DNA from: Paraprevotella sp.
GTDB lineage: Bacteria > Bacteroidota > Bacteroidia > Bacteroidales > Bacteroidaceae
Assembly (NCBI GenBank): GCA_017937925.1
Contig: JAGBCQ010000017.1
Coordinates: 1 to 64,000, forward strand
Length of the DNA stretch: 64,000 nucleotides
Reading direction: 5' to 3'
The position numbers were made by a program, and so were the translations under genes. Numbering within the stretch: the stretch's first letter is position 1; each line of letters starts with the position of its first letter. The notes under the pieces are model-generated. The model saw nothing but the letters and a program-made list of their open reading frames with translations, was not told where the DNA came from and did not search any database. Shown piece after piece: positions 1 through 9,500 of this stretch.

Positions 1-14
1 CAAAAAAAGATATT

Positions 15-123
<109 letters not shown>

Positions 124-134
124 TTTTCAGGGAG

Positions 135-169
135 AAACCGCCCGGTCACATGACCGAGCGGTTTTTTTT
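135..169 (+). terminator. Intrinsic terminator of the rRNA operon
   Basis: A nearly perfect stem (AACCGC-CGGTCA paired with TGACCG-GCGGTT) is followed by eight T residues. It lies about 12 bp after the 5S gene and is a textbook rho-independent terminator for the rRNA operon. Confidence 0.9.
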
Positions 170-182
170 GGACCCACCCCGA

Positions 183-203
183 CCCCTCCACAAGGGAGGG
201 GAG
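183..203. repeat. Palindromic GC-rich intergenic repeat, copy 1
   Basis: CCCCTCC-ACAAG-GGAGGGG forms a 7-bp GC-rich stem in an AT-rich intergenic region. A near-identical copy lies at 381-401, differing only in the loop. The pair resembles REP-type extragenic palindromes. Confidence 0.7.
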
Positions 204-220
204 AATTTATCCTCTTATTA

Positions 221-310
221 TGTCATTCCGACAGAGCGATAGCGACGAGGGATCTCGTTGTTGCTTGCAAATGAAAGAGATTCTTCCTCCCTTTGGTCGT
301 CAGAATGACA
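221..310. repeat. Imperfect inverted-repeat element (REP/MITE-like)
   Basis: TGTCATTC at the left end is mirrored by GAATGACA at the right end (303-310), and inside it GGGATCTC is mirrored by GAGATTCTTCC. The element would fold into a long imperfect hairpin. GTCATTC-ended elements of this kind are scattered between genes in many Bacteroidetes genomes. A partial third end (GAAATGACA) follows at about 345-353. No coding potential is apparent. Confidence 0.65.
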
Positions 311-368
311 GGGTTGTGGAGGAGAGATTTCTCACATACGTTTGAAATGACAAAGTGCGTTATCCTAA

Positions 369-401
369 CAAAAAGAAAAACCCCTCCGCAAGGGAGGGGA
401 G
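369..401 (-). terminator. Palindromic repeat copy 2, positioned as a terminator
   Basis: The second CCCCTCC-GCAAG-GGAGGGG palindrome (381-399) is followed on the minus strand by TTTTTCTTTTTG. It sits about 65 bp downstream of the minus-strand gene ending at 467, so it can act as that gene's intrinsic terminator while also being a copy of the dispersed repeat. Confidence 0.65.
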
Positions 402-466
402 ATAGTCATTCTATATTTGCAAAATAACGAGTGTATCTAATACTTTATAATAAGATATTGTTGCCT

Positions 467-1951
467 CTATTTTAGTTTGATAATCTTGGCATTTGTATTT
501 TCGTACATTGGCATTACTCTACAGATTTCAGCACCAATGTATGTAGGGTCGCATACGAAATATTTTTTGCCATTGATAACGTAATGTGGTCCGGTTATCG
601 TTTCGTCTTTAAATGCAACGGCAGTAGCTAAGTGTCTAGGATATTCTAATAAGACAACATCTAATCCCATTAAATCGTGCATCAGAGTAGAATACAGGAA
701 TGAGCGGTCCTCGCAATCACAATACGGATAGTATAACATTTCATCTGTGAACATAGGTTTTTCTATTCCAAATTGTTCTCCATCGGTTTTGTACTGAAAG
801 GCTGTTTGAACGAAGTTTAATAGAATATTAGCAGCTTCTGCTTCGCTCTTACCTGCAATGGCATTACGCAGTGCAGGGTATAGTTGTTCTTTAGCATCTG
901 CACTCATGGCACATTTCGCATAAACAGTTTTGGTATTACCCAAAGGATAGGTTGAGAAAAAATCAATCAGGTTCTTGTTTTCTTCTACAGTTACTGACAC
1001 GTTGGGATAACGTTCAGATGTAAATGTTCTTTTGGGAGTAGGAGCGTAGGCAAACTCTTGTTCTCCCGTCAGGTGAAAGTTGACGTTCTTCTCTCTAGGT
1101 ATTTTATATTCCAATAGGTAACAACTTCCTGAGCAGTCCTTGTCATACATATAATATTTATATCCATCTACAGGGAAGTAAGGATATTGGAAAATACTCT
1201 CTTCAGAAGGTAAAAGTATTACAAGTTGTTGGTCAATGCGTCCCATGCGAACCATATAACCCGAATGAGTGAGCAAGAACATCTGCATTAGCTTGGATTC
1301 ATTACACTTCGTTGGTCCGAAAAATGTATTGCACGCATTTTTGATAAATGTTACATACCCCCAGTCACACATATTCAGTTTATTCTTCCAAGCCAAACAT
1401 TCTTCAATGATGATGTCATAGTGAGGTTTTGATAGAACTTCCCATGCATCTGCTACATGATTTTCGTAGATGCCTTTTAACGAAAAGCGATGAGAGTCTT
1501 TAAGTGATAACGCGCAATTTGTTCCATAGTAATTGAACTTGAATCCGCTGTCTGTAGGTTTAATATTTATTGGTTTGACATCGGGTCGTTTAACCTCCGG
1601 AGTCGGGATATTATTGGGCACATTTGCAATACCTGATGGCTTCAGTTCCTTTCCTTTTGGTATGTTTAATCCTTTGCCAGGTAATTCGGCTACCGGTGGA
1701 GTGGTGGGTTTGGGTTTCGATGGTACTGGTATAGCAGGTTTTACCGTATGTTTTACCCATGGTTTCCGCATATATTCAGCGAATGCTTTGTTCAGACTAT
1801 CGCGGTAAGCGTTATACTTTTTTCTTTGTTCTGTTTTATGTTGTTCAAACTTCTGTGAGATTTGTTTTTTGTAATCGTCGAATGTTTGAGCGGAAGTCGT
1901 CTGACATATGCATAATATAAACAGACCGGTTATAAATGTGATTCTTTTCAT
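467..1951 (-). CDS. Exported transglutaminase-like protein
   Basis: A 494-residue protein with an N-terminal signal peptide (about 1-21, ending TSAQ). A charged helical stretch and a proline/lysine-rich linker (about 70-135) precede a globular part. The C-terminal ~90 residues look like the transglutaminase-like cysteine-protease fold: C413 in CDCEDRS, H440 in PRHLATAV and D468 in CDPTY are correctly spaced for a Cys-His-Asp triad. The reaction and substrate are unknown; members of this superfamily include peptidases and cross-linking enzymes. It is last in a run of eight minus-strand exported-protein genes, but a terminator lies between it and the gene before it, so it may depend on read-through or its own promoter. 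No membrane anchor or lipobox is seen, so the product is probably periplasmic or secreted. Confidence 0.8.
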   Translation of the reverse strand: MKRITFITGLFILCICQTTSAQTFDDYKKQISQKFEQHKTEQRKKYNAYRDSLNKAFAEYMRKPWVKHTVKPAIPVPSKPKPTTPPVAELPGKGLNIPKGKELKPSGIANVPNNIPTPEVKRPDVKPINIKPTDSGFKFNYYGTNCALSLKDSHRFSLKGIYENHVADAWEVLSKPHYDIIIEECLAWKNKLNMCDWGYVTFIKNACNTFFGPTKCNESKLMQMFLLTHSGYMVRMGRIDQQLVILLPSEESIFQYPYFPVDGYKYYMYDKDCSGSCYLLEYKIPREKNVNFHLTGEQEFAYAPTPKRTFTSERYPNVSVTVEENKNLIDFFSTYPLGNTKTVYAKCAMSADAKEQLYPALRNAIAGKSEAEAANILLNFVQTAFQYKTDGEQFGIEKPMFTDEMLYYPYCDCEDRSFLYSTLMHDLMGLDVVLLEYPRHLATAVAFKDETITGPHYVINGKKYFVCDPTYIGAEICRVMPMYENTNAKIIKLK

Positions 1952-1975
1952 GGTGTTTTTTTACTGTGATTAGTT

Positions 1976-2013
1976 ATTATAAAAAGAGAGTGTATATAAA
2001 CATACACCCTCTT
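1976..2013 (-). terminator. Intrinsic terminator after the DUF5683 gene
   Basis: On the minus strand AGAGGGTGTAT pairs with ATACACTCTCT (one mismatch) and is followed by TTTTTATAA. It starts about 9 bp after the stop codon at 2022. It probably ends or attenuates transcription of the upstream operon before the transglutaminase-like gene. Confidence 0.8.
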
Positions 2014-2021
2014 AGTTAATA

Positions 2022-2909
2022 TTAGAATTCTACAGATGCACTCAAACCTGCGTCTCCCATAGGTGTAACAACAGGAGAGAAGGAGTAAACTCTATTTGTC
2101 CCATCTCTCTTCTTTACAACGACACGGCGTGCACCGGGTGCTACAATGGCATCTACCAGATTGTAGATATAGAGTGCTGCTGTTGCTCCGATAAAGATAT
2201 TTCTGCCAATTGCCATATTGTCGGCTTTGTTGGCATAACTTCTTTTTACTTCCACACTATGTGTTTTTGTTATTTTTGAAGAATATACCGATCTCTGATT
2301 TTCCGTAACGATAATTCCGGCAATTAGTGCAGCGCATCCTCCCATGATGCAACCTCCCTTAACCTTTGAGCCTTTATAGAGTTGGCCCCATCCAGGAACT
2401 ATAGCTGAACGCCACAAACCATGTGCACCATATTTGGTTGTAAGTTCTACTTCGTCAAATAGTGGTGGGTTTTCAAGTTCTGATTTAGCATAAAGTTTGG
2501 TTAAGAAATACTGCCCATTTTCGTTGCGTTCCCAATATTCAGCAATATTTTCTACATAAAGTTTGACTTCTTTTCCTTTTGCTTCAGTATTTGTTAAATT
2601 TTTATAATCAAGTTTTTCTTCTAATTTACCATTATTCCAATGTTGGGATAATTGTTCTTCGGATTTGTAATTAGAAATAACTACAACACCATTCTTCATT
2701 CCTGAAGCTGAAATTAATTCAGCAAGGCATTTTTCTCTAGCTCCATCTAAAGTATTACTTGTTGATGAATAAGTTTCATATCGAAATGTCGGGTTCGATG
2801 GATGTGGCAGTTTATGCAACCATTGTGGCTTTATTTTTTCTGAAACTCCTTTTTGTGCAAAAGTTTCTATTGAAAAGAATATAATTAATATGTATATAAA
2901 AGTTCTCAT
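2022..2909 (-). CDS. Exported DUF5683-like membrane protein
   Basis: The protein has 295 residues from the chosen ATG at 2909, where a signal peptide begins (MRTFIYILIIFFSIETFAQ). A longer reading frame from 3005 would overlap the upstream gene deeply and place the signal peptide internally, so it was rejected. The upstream stop codon lies one base before this start, which implies translational coupling. The C-terminal half has the DUF5683 pattern: WRSAIVPGWGQLYKGSKVKG, a hydrophobic segment (GGCAALIAGIIV), then a second hydrophobic segment (IFIGATAALYIYNLVDAIVAP). The function of DUF5683 is not known. The N-terminal half (about 25-150) resembles the LPP20-like proteins encoded just upstream, suggesting that they work together at the envelope. 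Confidence 0.8.
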   Translation of the reverse strand: MRTFIYILIIFFSIETFAQKGVSEKIKPQWLHKLPHPSNPTFRYETYSSTSNTLDGAREKCLAELISASGMKNGVVVISNYKSEEQLSQHWNNGKLEEKLDYKNLTNTEAKGKEVKLYVENIAEYWERNENGQYFLTKLYAKSELENPPLFDEVELTTKYGAHGLWRSAIVPGWGQLYKGSKVKGGCIMGGCAALIAGIIVTENQRSVYSSKITKTHSVEVKRSYANKADNMAIGRNIFIGATAALYIYNLVDAIVAPGARRVVVKKRDGTNRVYSFSPVVTPMGDAGLSASVEF

Positions 2910-2910
2910 T

Positions 2911-3567
2911 TTATTCTCCACGATTACGTTTTTTGTAATCTTCAAGTCCTGTCTCCATTTTATTAATAAACATTTCTCTGTCTGCTTTGATTCCGATAAT
3001 TTCATCTTGCGCTAAAGTGTTAGCTACTCCCTTCTTGAAAGAATCTTTATCTTGTCGCATCTCAATGCAAACATATACTTGCACGCTACCATCAGAACGA
3101 TCGTAAATAGTCGTTTTGATGGTTTTTGTATTCTCAATTTCTTCATCAACGTATTGAGACATTACAGCCTCGCCAATTGCTTCCGCAGAATTTTTTATAT
3201 TTGCAGTTGCATTTTGTTCATAATCTTGTGCAGCTCCTTCTATTGCAACTTTCATCATTTGAGCTAATTGGTTGCGTGCGTCTCTAGCAGCTTCGTTTAA
3301 AGCTGTTTTTTCTATGTATGAGGTAGCAGTCCCGTATGCTCTCCATTTGTTACAATCTTCGTTTGCTAATTCAATGCACGGTTCTGCTTCTCTCATAGTA
3401 CGGGTGGGGCGTTGCACACCATTTACATTCTGTTGCGTTTGTTGCATCTGTTGTAATTGTTGTAGCAATGATAGTTGTTGATAATCAATACCACTCTGTT
3501 TTGAACTACCGCATGATGCGAGTACGATTGTTGCAGCTACGGCTGCGATTGAAAATAATTTTTTCAT
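2911..3567 (-). CDS. LPP20-like lipoprotein
   Basis: A 218-residue lipoprotein: the signal peptide ends in the lipobox LASC, so C19 is the predicted lipidated residue. A glutamine-rich stretch (about 30-50) is followed by an LPP20/FlgT-N-like domain with the pattern RAYGTATSYIEKTALNEAARDARNQLAQMM, a long amphipathic middle, and a C-terminal strand segment (YDRSDGSVQVYVCIEMR). Such domains occur in outer-membrane-associated lipoproteins of unknown activity. It is clearly paralogous to the product of 3645-4166, sharing the AEPCIELA/DSCIELA, RAYGxxTS and YDxSxGxxQVYxC signatures. It is followed with a one-base gap by the DUF5683 gene. Confidence 0.85.
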   Translation of the reverse strand: MKKLFSIAAVAATIVLASCGSSKQSGIDYQQLSLLQQLQQMQQTQQNVNGVQRPTRTMREAEPCIELANEDCNKWRAYGTATSYIEKTALNEAARDARNQLAQMMKVAIEGAAQDYEQNATANIKNSAEAIGEAVMSQYVDEEIENTKTIKTTIYDRSDGSVQVYVCIEMRQDKDSFKKGVANTLAQDEIIGIKADREMFINKMETGLEDYKKRNRGE

Positions 3568-3644
3568 AAGATTAATTTTTAAAATTAGACAATAAGTGAA
3601 TTATAAATATTTAGTAAGTTTTGCTTTGTATATGAATAGTCATT

Positions 3645-4166
3645 CTAAAGTTGTTTTTCCATCATTTTTTTGGATTTCTCTATTTCCTCGAAAAAATTCT
3701 TAACAAATAAATTTTTATCAATGGTGGTACAGCCATTACTATTAAGTGAATCAATGATATTGTTACACAACTTTTCTTTGGTGATTTTAGTTTGTAAACA
3801 ACAGTATACTTGACACATACCATTGGAAAGGTCATAAACATTGGTTTTTAATAGAAAGCAAGGAGGGTTCATAATTCCATTTAAATACGGAGGAATACTG
3901 TCTCCATTTTTTTGTCCTTTTATGGCTTCGATTGTAGCTTTTTTTATAATATAGCAAATATTATACCTAGCTTTAAGTAATGATTCTCTTTTTGCCATAG
4001 ACTCTTTAAAACTAGTACCATTTCCATAAGCTCTTATATAATCAGAAGAGTCAACGGCTAATTCAATACATGAATCCATTGTCCAATTAGATGTTGCCGT
4101 TTTTTTTGTTTTACATGCTGATAGGATTAGAAATGCAATAATAAAGGCTAATTTAAAATGTTTCAT
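3645..4166 (-). CDS. LPP20-like lipoprotein, shorter paralogue
   Basis: A 173-residue lipoprotein with lipobox ILSAC (C18 lipidated). The core repeats the pattern of the downstream paralogue: MDSCIELAVDSSDYIRAYGNGTSFKESMAKRESLLKARYN, then NVYDLSNGMCQVYCCLQTK. It lacks the glutamine-rich linker. Two cysteines near the C-terminal strand (QVYCC) and another at C133 could form disulfides. The role is unknown. Tandem placement with a related gene suggests local duplication followed by divergence. The gene is AT-rich, like its neighbours. Confidence 0.8.
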   Translation of the reverse strand: MKHFKLAFIIAFLILSACKTKKTATSNWTMDSCIELAVDSSDYIRAYGNGTSFKESMAKRESLLKARYNICYIIKKATIEAIKGQKNGDSIPPYLNGIMNPPCFLLKTNVYDLSNGMCQVYCCLQTKITKEKLCNNIIDSLNSNGCTTIDKNLFVKNFFEEIEKSKKMMEKQL

Positions 4167-4197
4167 GATTGTTTGTTTTTTAGTTAAACATAAGGTA

Positions 4198-4839
4198 TTA
4201 ATTAATTATTTTTAATTCTTCTGTTAATTCTTCACAGAATTCTATTATCCCGTCTTCTGTAAATTGTAGTTCTTTTAGTTGTGCTACTATATATGGAAAG
4301 TTAGGCATCATTTTAGCGGAAAATGAGCCATAGGCGATGTCACCACAAGATATGGCTTGTTCGCAGTCTATTTCTATGCTGGAGAAGCAAATATTAGACA
4401 TAACTTTTCCATAGCTTTTTATCTTATATGGTTCATTCCCACTTTGATGACTTACTGTTGCCACTACTATTACTTGATTCCCGTATGAGTCTGCCGTATT
4501 TGTTATAGAGTCACCATTTTCGTATGGCTGATTATTGCAAAGAGTATTGATGACTTCGTTTGCCATCTCTTCATTATACAAATGATTGGCTGTATCTATT
4601 ATCGCAAAATATATTTTACTTTTCCCCTGTTGATGGATGATACTTAATGCCTCAGAAAGTTTTGTTGCAGAGCAGTACGTATTCCAATCTGTACCTACTC
4701 CCGAACATTTACCGCTCAAACAATACAAGGTTGGTTCCTTTGCTTGGCTCGTAACGGAAGGAGTAGCAACCCCCTCACTTCCGTACGTTGATACGGAAGT
4801 GAGCAGAACCATTATTGCTATGATAAACCTCTCTCTCAT
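4198..4839 (-). CDS. Exported protein of unknown function
   Basis: A 213-residue protein with an N-terminal signal peptide (MRERFIIAIMVLLTSVSTYG). No family was recognised. The mature part has several cysteines (YCLSGKC, TYC, TLC, NIC, DCEQAISC), suggesting disulfides in the periplasm or outside the cell. Its length and its place directly before two LPP20-like genes suggest a shared assembly. It starts 9 bp after the DUF1566 lipoprotein gene stop, so it is almost certainly cotranscribed. A perfect 12-bp inverted repeat lies in its codons 13-22. Confidence 0.75.
   Translation of the reverse strand: MRERFIIAIMVLLTSVSTYGSEGVATPSVTSQAKEPTLYCLSGKCSGVGTDWNTYCSATKLSEALSIIHQQGKSKIYFAIIDTANHLYNEEMANEVINTLCNNQPYENGDSITNTADSYGNQVIVVATVSHQSGNEPYKIKSYGKVMSNICFSSIEIDCEQAISCGDIAYGSFSAKMMPNFPYIVAQLKELQFTEDGIIEFCEELTEELKIIN
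4774..4803 (-). other. Perfect 12-bp hairpin inside an early coding region
   Basis: CTCACTTCCGTA (4774-4785) and TACGGAAGTGAG (4792-4803) are exact inverted copies with a 6-nt loop. In the mRNA the hairpin would form 36-65 nt after the start codon of the 213-residue protein, at the signal peptide cleavage region. It may slow early translation or protect the downstream mRNA, or it may be chance. Confidence 0.6.
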
Positions 4840-4848
4840 ATTACAATT

Positions 4849-6513
4849 TTATTGGATGGTGCGGACGGCGCGGACATAATTACTATAGCTACCAAAGTCA
4901 CGTTTTAAATCTCCATAATACATATTTATAGTATAATAGTAGTTATAACTCTCCTCGCTACTACTCCAATAAGTCCAAGATGATTTAACATATTCAGGAT
5001 GAGTAAACCCACCTATTTTATCTCGATTATTGTATAAAACCATCAATTCTTCTTTTGTGGGTAGACGCCAATCCGTATAGCCCCCTAATGTTGAATTATT
5101 ACACATTAGGTTGGCAGAATCCCAATTTACGAGCCCTAAATCAGTAGGCTGTACCATCAATTTTGCTGAGGATAAAACAATAAATTCAGGTTCAACCACA
5201 ACATCTTCACCGTATGCTACACCGGCTTCGTTGATAGCATAGGCACGAACGTAGAACGTTTGGTCTGTCGGAAGATTGACGGTAATAGCACTAAATGCTC
5301 CTGTGCCACTCATACCATTTTTAGCGCGTTTGTTATCATTAATGGTCGGATTCGGAGAAGTTCCATATACAAAACCACATTCTGTATATGCCGGTTCGCC
5401 TACACTAACAATGGTTCCATGAAAATTGGCACGTTCATTTTCATAATTGATGTCTGTTACTTCTTGTGTGGTAAGAACTGGAAGTACAGGTGCAGTGGTG
5501 AAAGCAGTGGAATATGTACTATATGTAGTACCTAATCCGCTGATGGCGTATGCACGTGCATAGTATGTTTTACCCAACTCTAATTCTTTAATCTCGCAAC
5601 TATACTTTGCTTTGCTATTTTTTGGAACTGCTACTTTGGCAATACAATTTTCAATCGTTGGATTCGTACTGGTGCTATAAACAAAGCCACGTTCAGAATA
5701 CGCTGGTTCTCCTACAGATGTTACTTCTGCATTAAGAGTAGCTGAATATGCTCTGATGCTAGAGGCATCGTAAATCTCAAGAATCGGTAGTGCTTTGTAT
5801 TCCCCAATTGCCCTTACTCTCACTTCGGTGTTACCGTTAGATGATTTAACGACAATGACGGAGGTATTCTCTCCACTCTCTAATTTGCTACGGTCAATAA
5901 CTACTACGATGGTTTCTGTCTTGCCATATTTTAGAGTTCCGCTCTGCTCTTTTACCTGTGTAATCCATTCACAATTTTCTTCAATGGTCCAGGCAAGATC
6001 TTCGTAACTGTCATTAACAATATTGAATGATAGGGTGTTAAGACTCTTACTGTCTCCAAAGTCTAATAACTCCTTATCTGCAGTAACCATAGCCGGTTTA
6101 CGCTTAATAAGCATATGTATGGGGGTAGTTTCTCCTACTTTTACATTAATGTTCTCGTAATAGTTGTATTCATATCCGCTCTTCTCAATCTCTATTTCGT
6201 ATGTACCCGGATTTAATCCTTTGAAACTGAAACTCCCATCACTGCCTGTTACAGTTGATGCAATAGCTGTGTATGAATTAGAACCATAGTCATTATAGTA
6301 ATATTCTTCATAATTACCCCAATTATCTTCTCCATAGCCTCCATCATAGTCATCTATAGAATACAATTTTACATTAACAGTTGCAACAGGTTCGCCTGTT
6401 GTTTGGTCTGATACACTACCGGCTATATCACCGGTTGTGATATTCTCTGTAATGTCCTCTGTACAAGCCATAAAAGGCAAAAGCATTAACAGTGCATAGA
6501 TTATCTTTTTCAT
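4849..6513 (-). CDS. Surface lipoprotein with two repeats and a DUF1566 tip
   Basis: A 554-residue lipoprotein: lipobox FMAC (C17) followed by TEDITEN, whose acidic residues resemble the Bacteroidetes lipoprotein export signal for surface display. In order: a carboxypeptidase regulatory-like beta-sandwich (about 28-135, DIAGSVSDQTTGEPVATVNV), a BACON-like domain (about 140-235, CEWITQVKEQSGTLKYGKTE), two ~90-residue fibronectin-like repeats marked by ERGFVYSTSTNPTI and ECGFVYGTSPNPTI, and a C-terminal DUF1566 domain (about 452-551, GGYTDWRLPTKEELMVL to NYVRAVRTI). DUF1566 has a C-type-lectin-like fold in known examples. The product is probably an adhesin or ligand-binding surface protein. It is the short paralogue of the 1,412-residue protein next to it; the first 143 bp of the two genes are nearly identical. 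Confidence 0.85.
   Translation of the reverse strand: MKKIIYALLMLLPFMACTEDITENITTGDIAGSVSDQTTGEPVATVNVKLYSIDDYDGGYGEDNWGNYEEYYYNDYGSNSYTAIASTVTGSDGSFSFKGLNPGTYEIEIEKSGYEYNYYENINVKVGETTPIHMLIKRKPAMVTADKELLDFGDSKSLNTLSFNIVNDSYEDLAWTIEENCEWITQVKEQSGTLKYGKTETIVVVIDRSKLESGENTSVIVVKSSNGNTEVRVRAIGEYKALPILEIYDASSIRAYSATLNAEVTSVGEPAYSERGFVYSTSTNPTIENCIAKVAVPKNSKAKYSCEIKELELGKTYYARAYAISGLGTTYSTYSTAFTTAPVLPVLTTQEVTDINYENERANFHGTIVSVGEPAYTECGFVYGTSPNPTINDNKRAKNGMSGTGAFSAITVNLPTDQTFYVRAYAINEAGVAYGEDVVVEPEFIVLSSAKLMVQPTDLGLVNWDSANLMCNNSTLGGYTDWRLPTKEELMVLYNNRDKIGGFTHPEYVKSSWTYWSSSEESYNYYYTINMYYGDLKRDFGSYSNYVRAVRTIQ
6371..6513 (-). repeat. 143-bp near-identical 5' end, copy 1 of 2
   Basis: This stretch encodes the signal peptide and start of the regulatory-like domain. 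It matches 10633-10775 over 143 bp without gaps, with about eight differences counted by eye. Direct repeats of this length 4.3 kb apart could recombine and delete or swap the long repeat gene. Confidence 0.85.
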
Positions 6514-6536
6514 TGTTTTTATATATTTAAATGCTG

Positions 6537-9500
6537 TTACTTAATGGTGCGGACGGCACGGACGTAGTAATCATTATATGCGTTTTCAACAGAAATTTCT
6601 CCGCTTTTAAAATCTACGTAATATCTACGTCTTGAGTCGTTCTCGTATAAAGTGGATGACCAATATTTTTTCTCTTTAAAATTCCCAATTTTATTCTTGT
6701 TACTGTGTATAATTATAAGTTCTTCTTTACTCGGTAATCTCCAATCATTGTACCCTCCTAATGAAGATGATTGACATAGTGTAATTGCTGTGTATGATGA
6801 TGTATTTCCTAAGTCTTTTGTCTGTACCATTAGATTTGCTGATGTTAATTCTATATATTCAGGACCTACAATTATATCATCACCATATGTTGTCCCATTT
6901 AAACTTGTTGCATATGCTCGTATATATATATTCTCAGTAGAAATTGGTAACCCAATAGCATTACATTTATATTCACCAATTCCCAATTCAGTATTAACTA
7001 TTTTGTTGTCACTAATTGTTGGATTAGGTGATGAACCATATACAAATCCTTTTTCAAAGAAACGTGGGTTCCCACTATTAATTATAGAACCTATAAATGT
7101 AGCAGTTCCTTTTTCGTAATCAATATTTGTAACAGACATCGTGGAAATGATGGGATTTGTAGGGTCTTCCCACTCTGTATATTCACTATAATAAGTACCT
7201 AATGAATTAATGACATAAGCTCTTACATGAATACGACTGTTTGCAGGTAATTCCGTGATTTCACAACTAAACACTCCTGTATCCGTTCCTGTACAGATGA
7301 TTTTTTTATCATTAGTTGTTGGGCTCATTCCAATACCTGTAACTGAAGTACAATATACAAATCCTTTTTCTATATAATGTGGATTGCCGGCATTTGTAAT
7401 AGAACTTGTAATTTGGGCAGTACCATTTGCAAAGTCTATGTTACTAATAGTTGCAGGTGCGACAGAAGGTGCCGTCGTTTCTACGTATACATTACTTCCG
7501 TAAACGGTTCCAGTTGAATTGGTTGCATAGGCTCTCATATAAATTTTTTCACTGGGCAGTCCGGTAGCTGTGCTAGTAAATGTACCTACTCCTGTGCCGG
7601 AGCATACTATCTTATTGTCGTAAATAGTAGGATATGACATTGTTCCATAAACAAATCCTCTTTCACTATAATGCGGATTTCCTGTATTTGTAATTGATCC
7701 GGTAAATGTCGCAGTCCCTTGTGTAAAATCAACATTAGAAATATTTCCTGTAGAGACTGTAGGAGCAGAAGGAGATACTGAAACAACTTCGCCATAAACA
7801 GTCCCCGTTACATTGGTTACAAAAGCTCTGACGTATAACTTTTCAGCACTTATTCCTGTAACGTTGCATGTGAATGAACTAGCACCATTTCCTTCACTAA
7901 TTACTTTGTTGTCATTAATAGTCGGTTCTGGTGTTGTTCCATAAGCAAAACCACGTTCAGTATATTCGGGATTACCTGTTTTTGTAACCGTACCAGAGAA
8001 TGTTGCTGTACCTTTTGCAAAATCAACACTTGTTATACTTCCTGTTGTAACAGCGCCTTGTGTAGGTTCTGCTGTCACTTGTTCTCCATAAGCCGTACCT
8101 TTTGCGTTTGTAACATAAGCACGAACGTATAAAGTTTCTGAAGGAAGTCCAGTGACCTCGCTACTAAAAGAACCTGTTCCGGAACCTTCTTTAACAATCT
8201 TTGTATTGTCGATAGTAGGATTAGGCAAAGTGCTATATACAAAACCTCGTTCGGTATAAGCCGGCATACCTACAGACGTTATGTTGCCATGGAATGTGGC
8301 AGTTCCTTTAGTGTAATTCAAGTTTGTGATTTCTTTGGTAGTAACACTTGCCATTCCAGGAGACCTTGAAACTTCTTCGCCATATGCTACGCCGGCATTA
8401 TTGATGGCATAAGCACGAACATACAAGGTTTGTCCCGTAGGTAAATCATTTGCGGTCGCATTGAAAGTTCCAACTCCGGCACCTTGGCTGATGACTTTAT
8501 CACCATTGATGGTAGGATTCGGAGATGTACTATATACAAAACCACGTTCAGTATATGCCGGTGCACCAGCATTGACTATAGTTCCGTAGAATGTTACCGT
8601 TCCGTCTTCTGTTTCTGAATATTTGAATTCGGCGGTAGTAACAACGGGTAAAGAAGGGGATGCAGTTACTTGCTCACCATATACTACACCCGCTTCGTTT
8701 ATGGCATAAGCACGAACGTAGAATTTCGTGTCGGTCGGTATTCCGCTTGCTTGGCAACTGAAAGCACCGGTTCCTGTTCCTGTTTTAACTATTTTATTAT
8801 CATTGATAGTAGGGTATGACGTTGTTCCATATACAAAGCCACGCTCATAATATGTCGGTGTACCGGCATTGATGATAGTTCCATGGAACGTTGCGGTAGC
8901 TTTATCTAAATTAAGATTAGTTATTTCTTGGGTACTTACTTGTGGTTTTGAAGGAGATATAGAGATTTCTTCACCATAAGTCGTTCCAATTGCGCTCTTG
9001 GCATAAGCTCTTACATAAACAGTTTTCTCAGTGGCAACATTGGTTGCTGTTATACTGAAAACACCGGTTCCAGTCCCACTTTTTATTACTTTATTATCAT
9101 TGATGGTAGGGTTGGGTGAAATCCCATATACAAATCCTCTTTCAGTATATGCCGGTGCTCCAACATTCGTGATGGTCGCATACATCGTTATGCTACCTTT
9201 AGTCCCGTTGACGTACTCCACTTTTTGGGTTTTTACTGTAGGTGCTTCAGGAGTTTTTGTTATTTGTTCGCCATAAGCAACACCGGCTATATTTTTTACG
9301 TATGCTCTAAAATAGAGCGTTTTTCCAGTCTCTAATCCTATGATTTTACTGTTGAATGAGCCGACTCCTTCTCCCTCATTTTTTATCTTATTGTCGTTAA
9401 CCGTAGGATTGGGTGATGTTCCATATACAAAACCGCGTTCTGTATATGGTGGCTCTCCTTCCTCAATAATTGAGCCATAGCAGATAACAGCACCTTCTTC

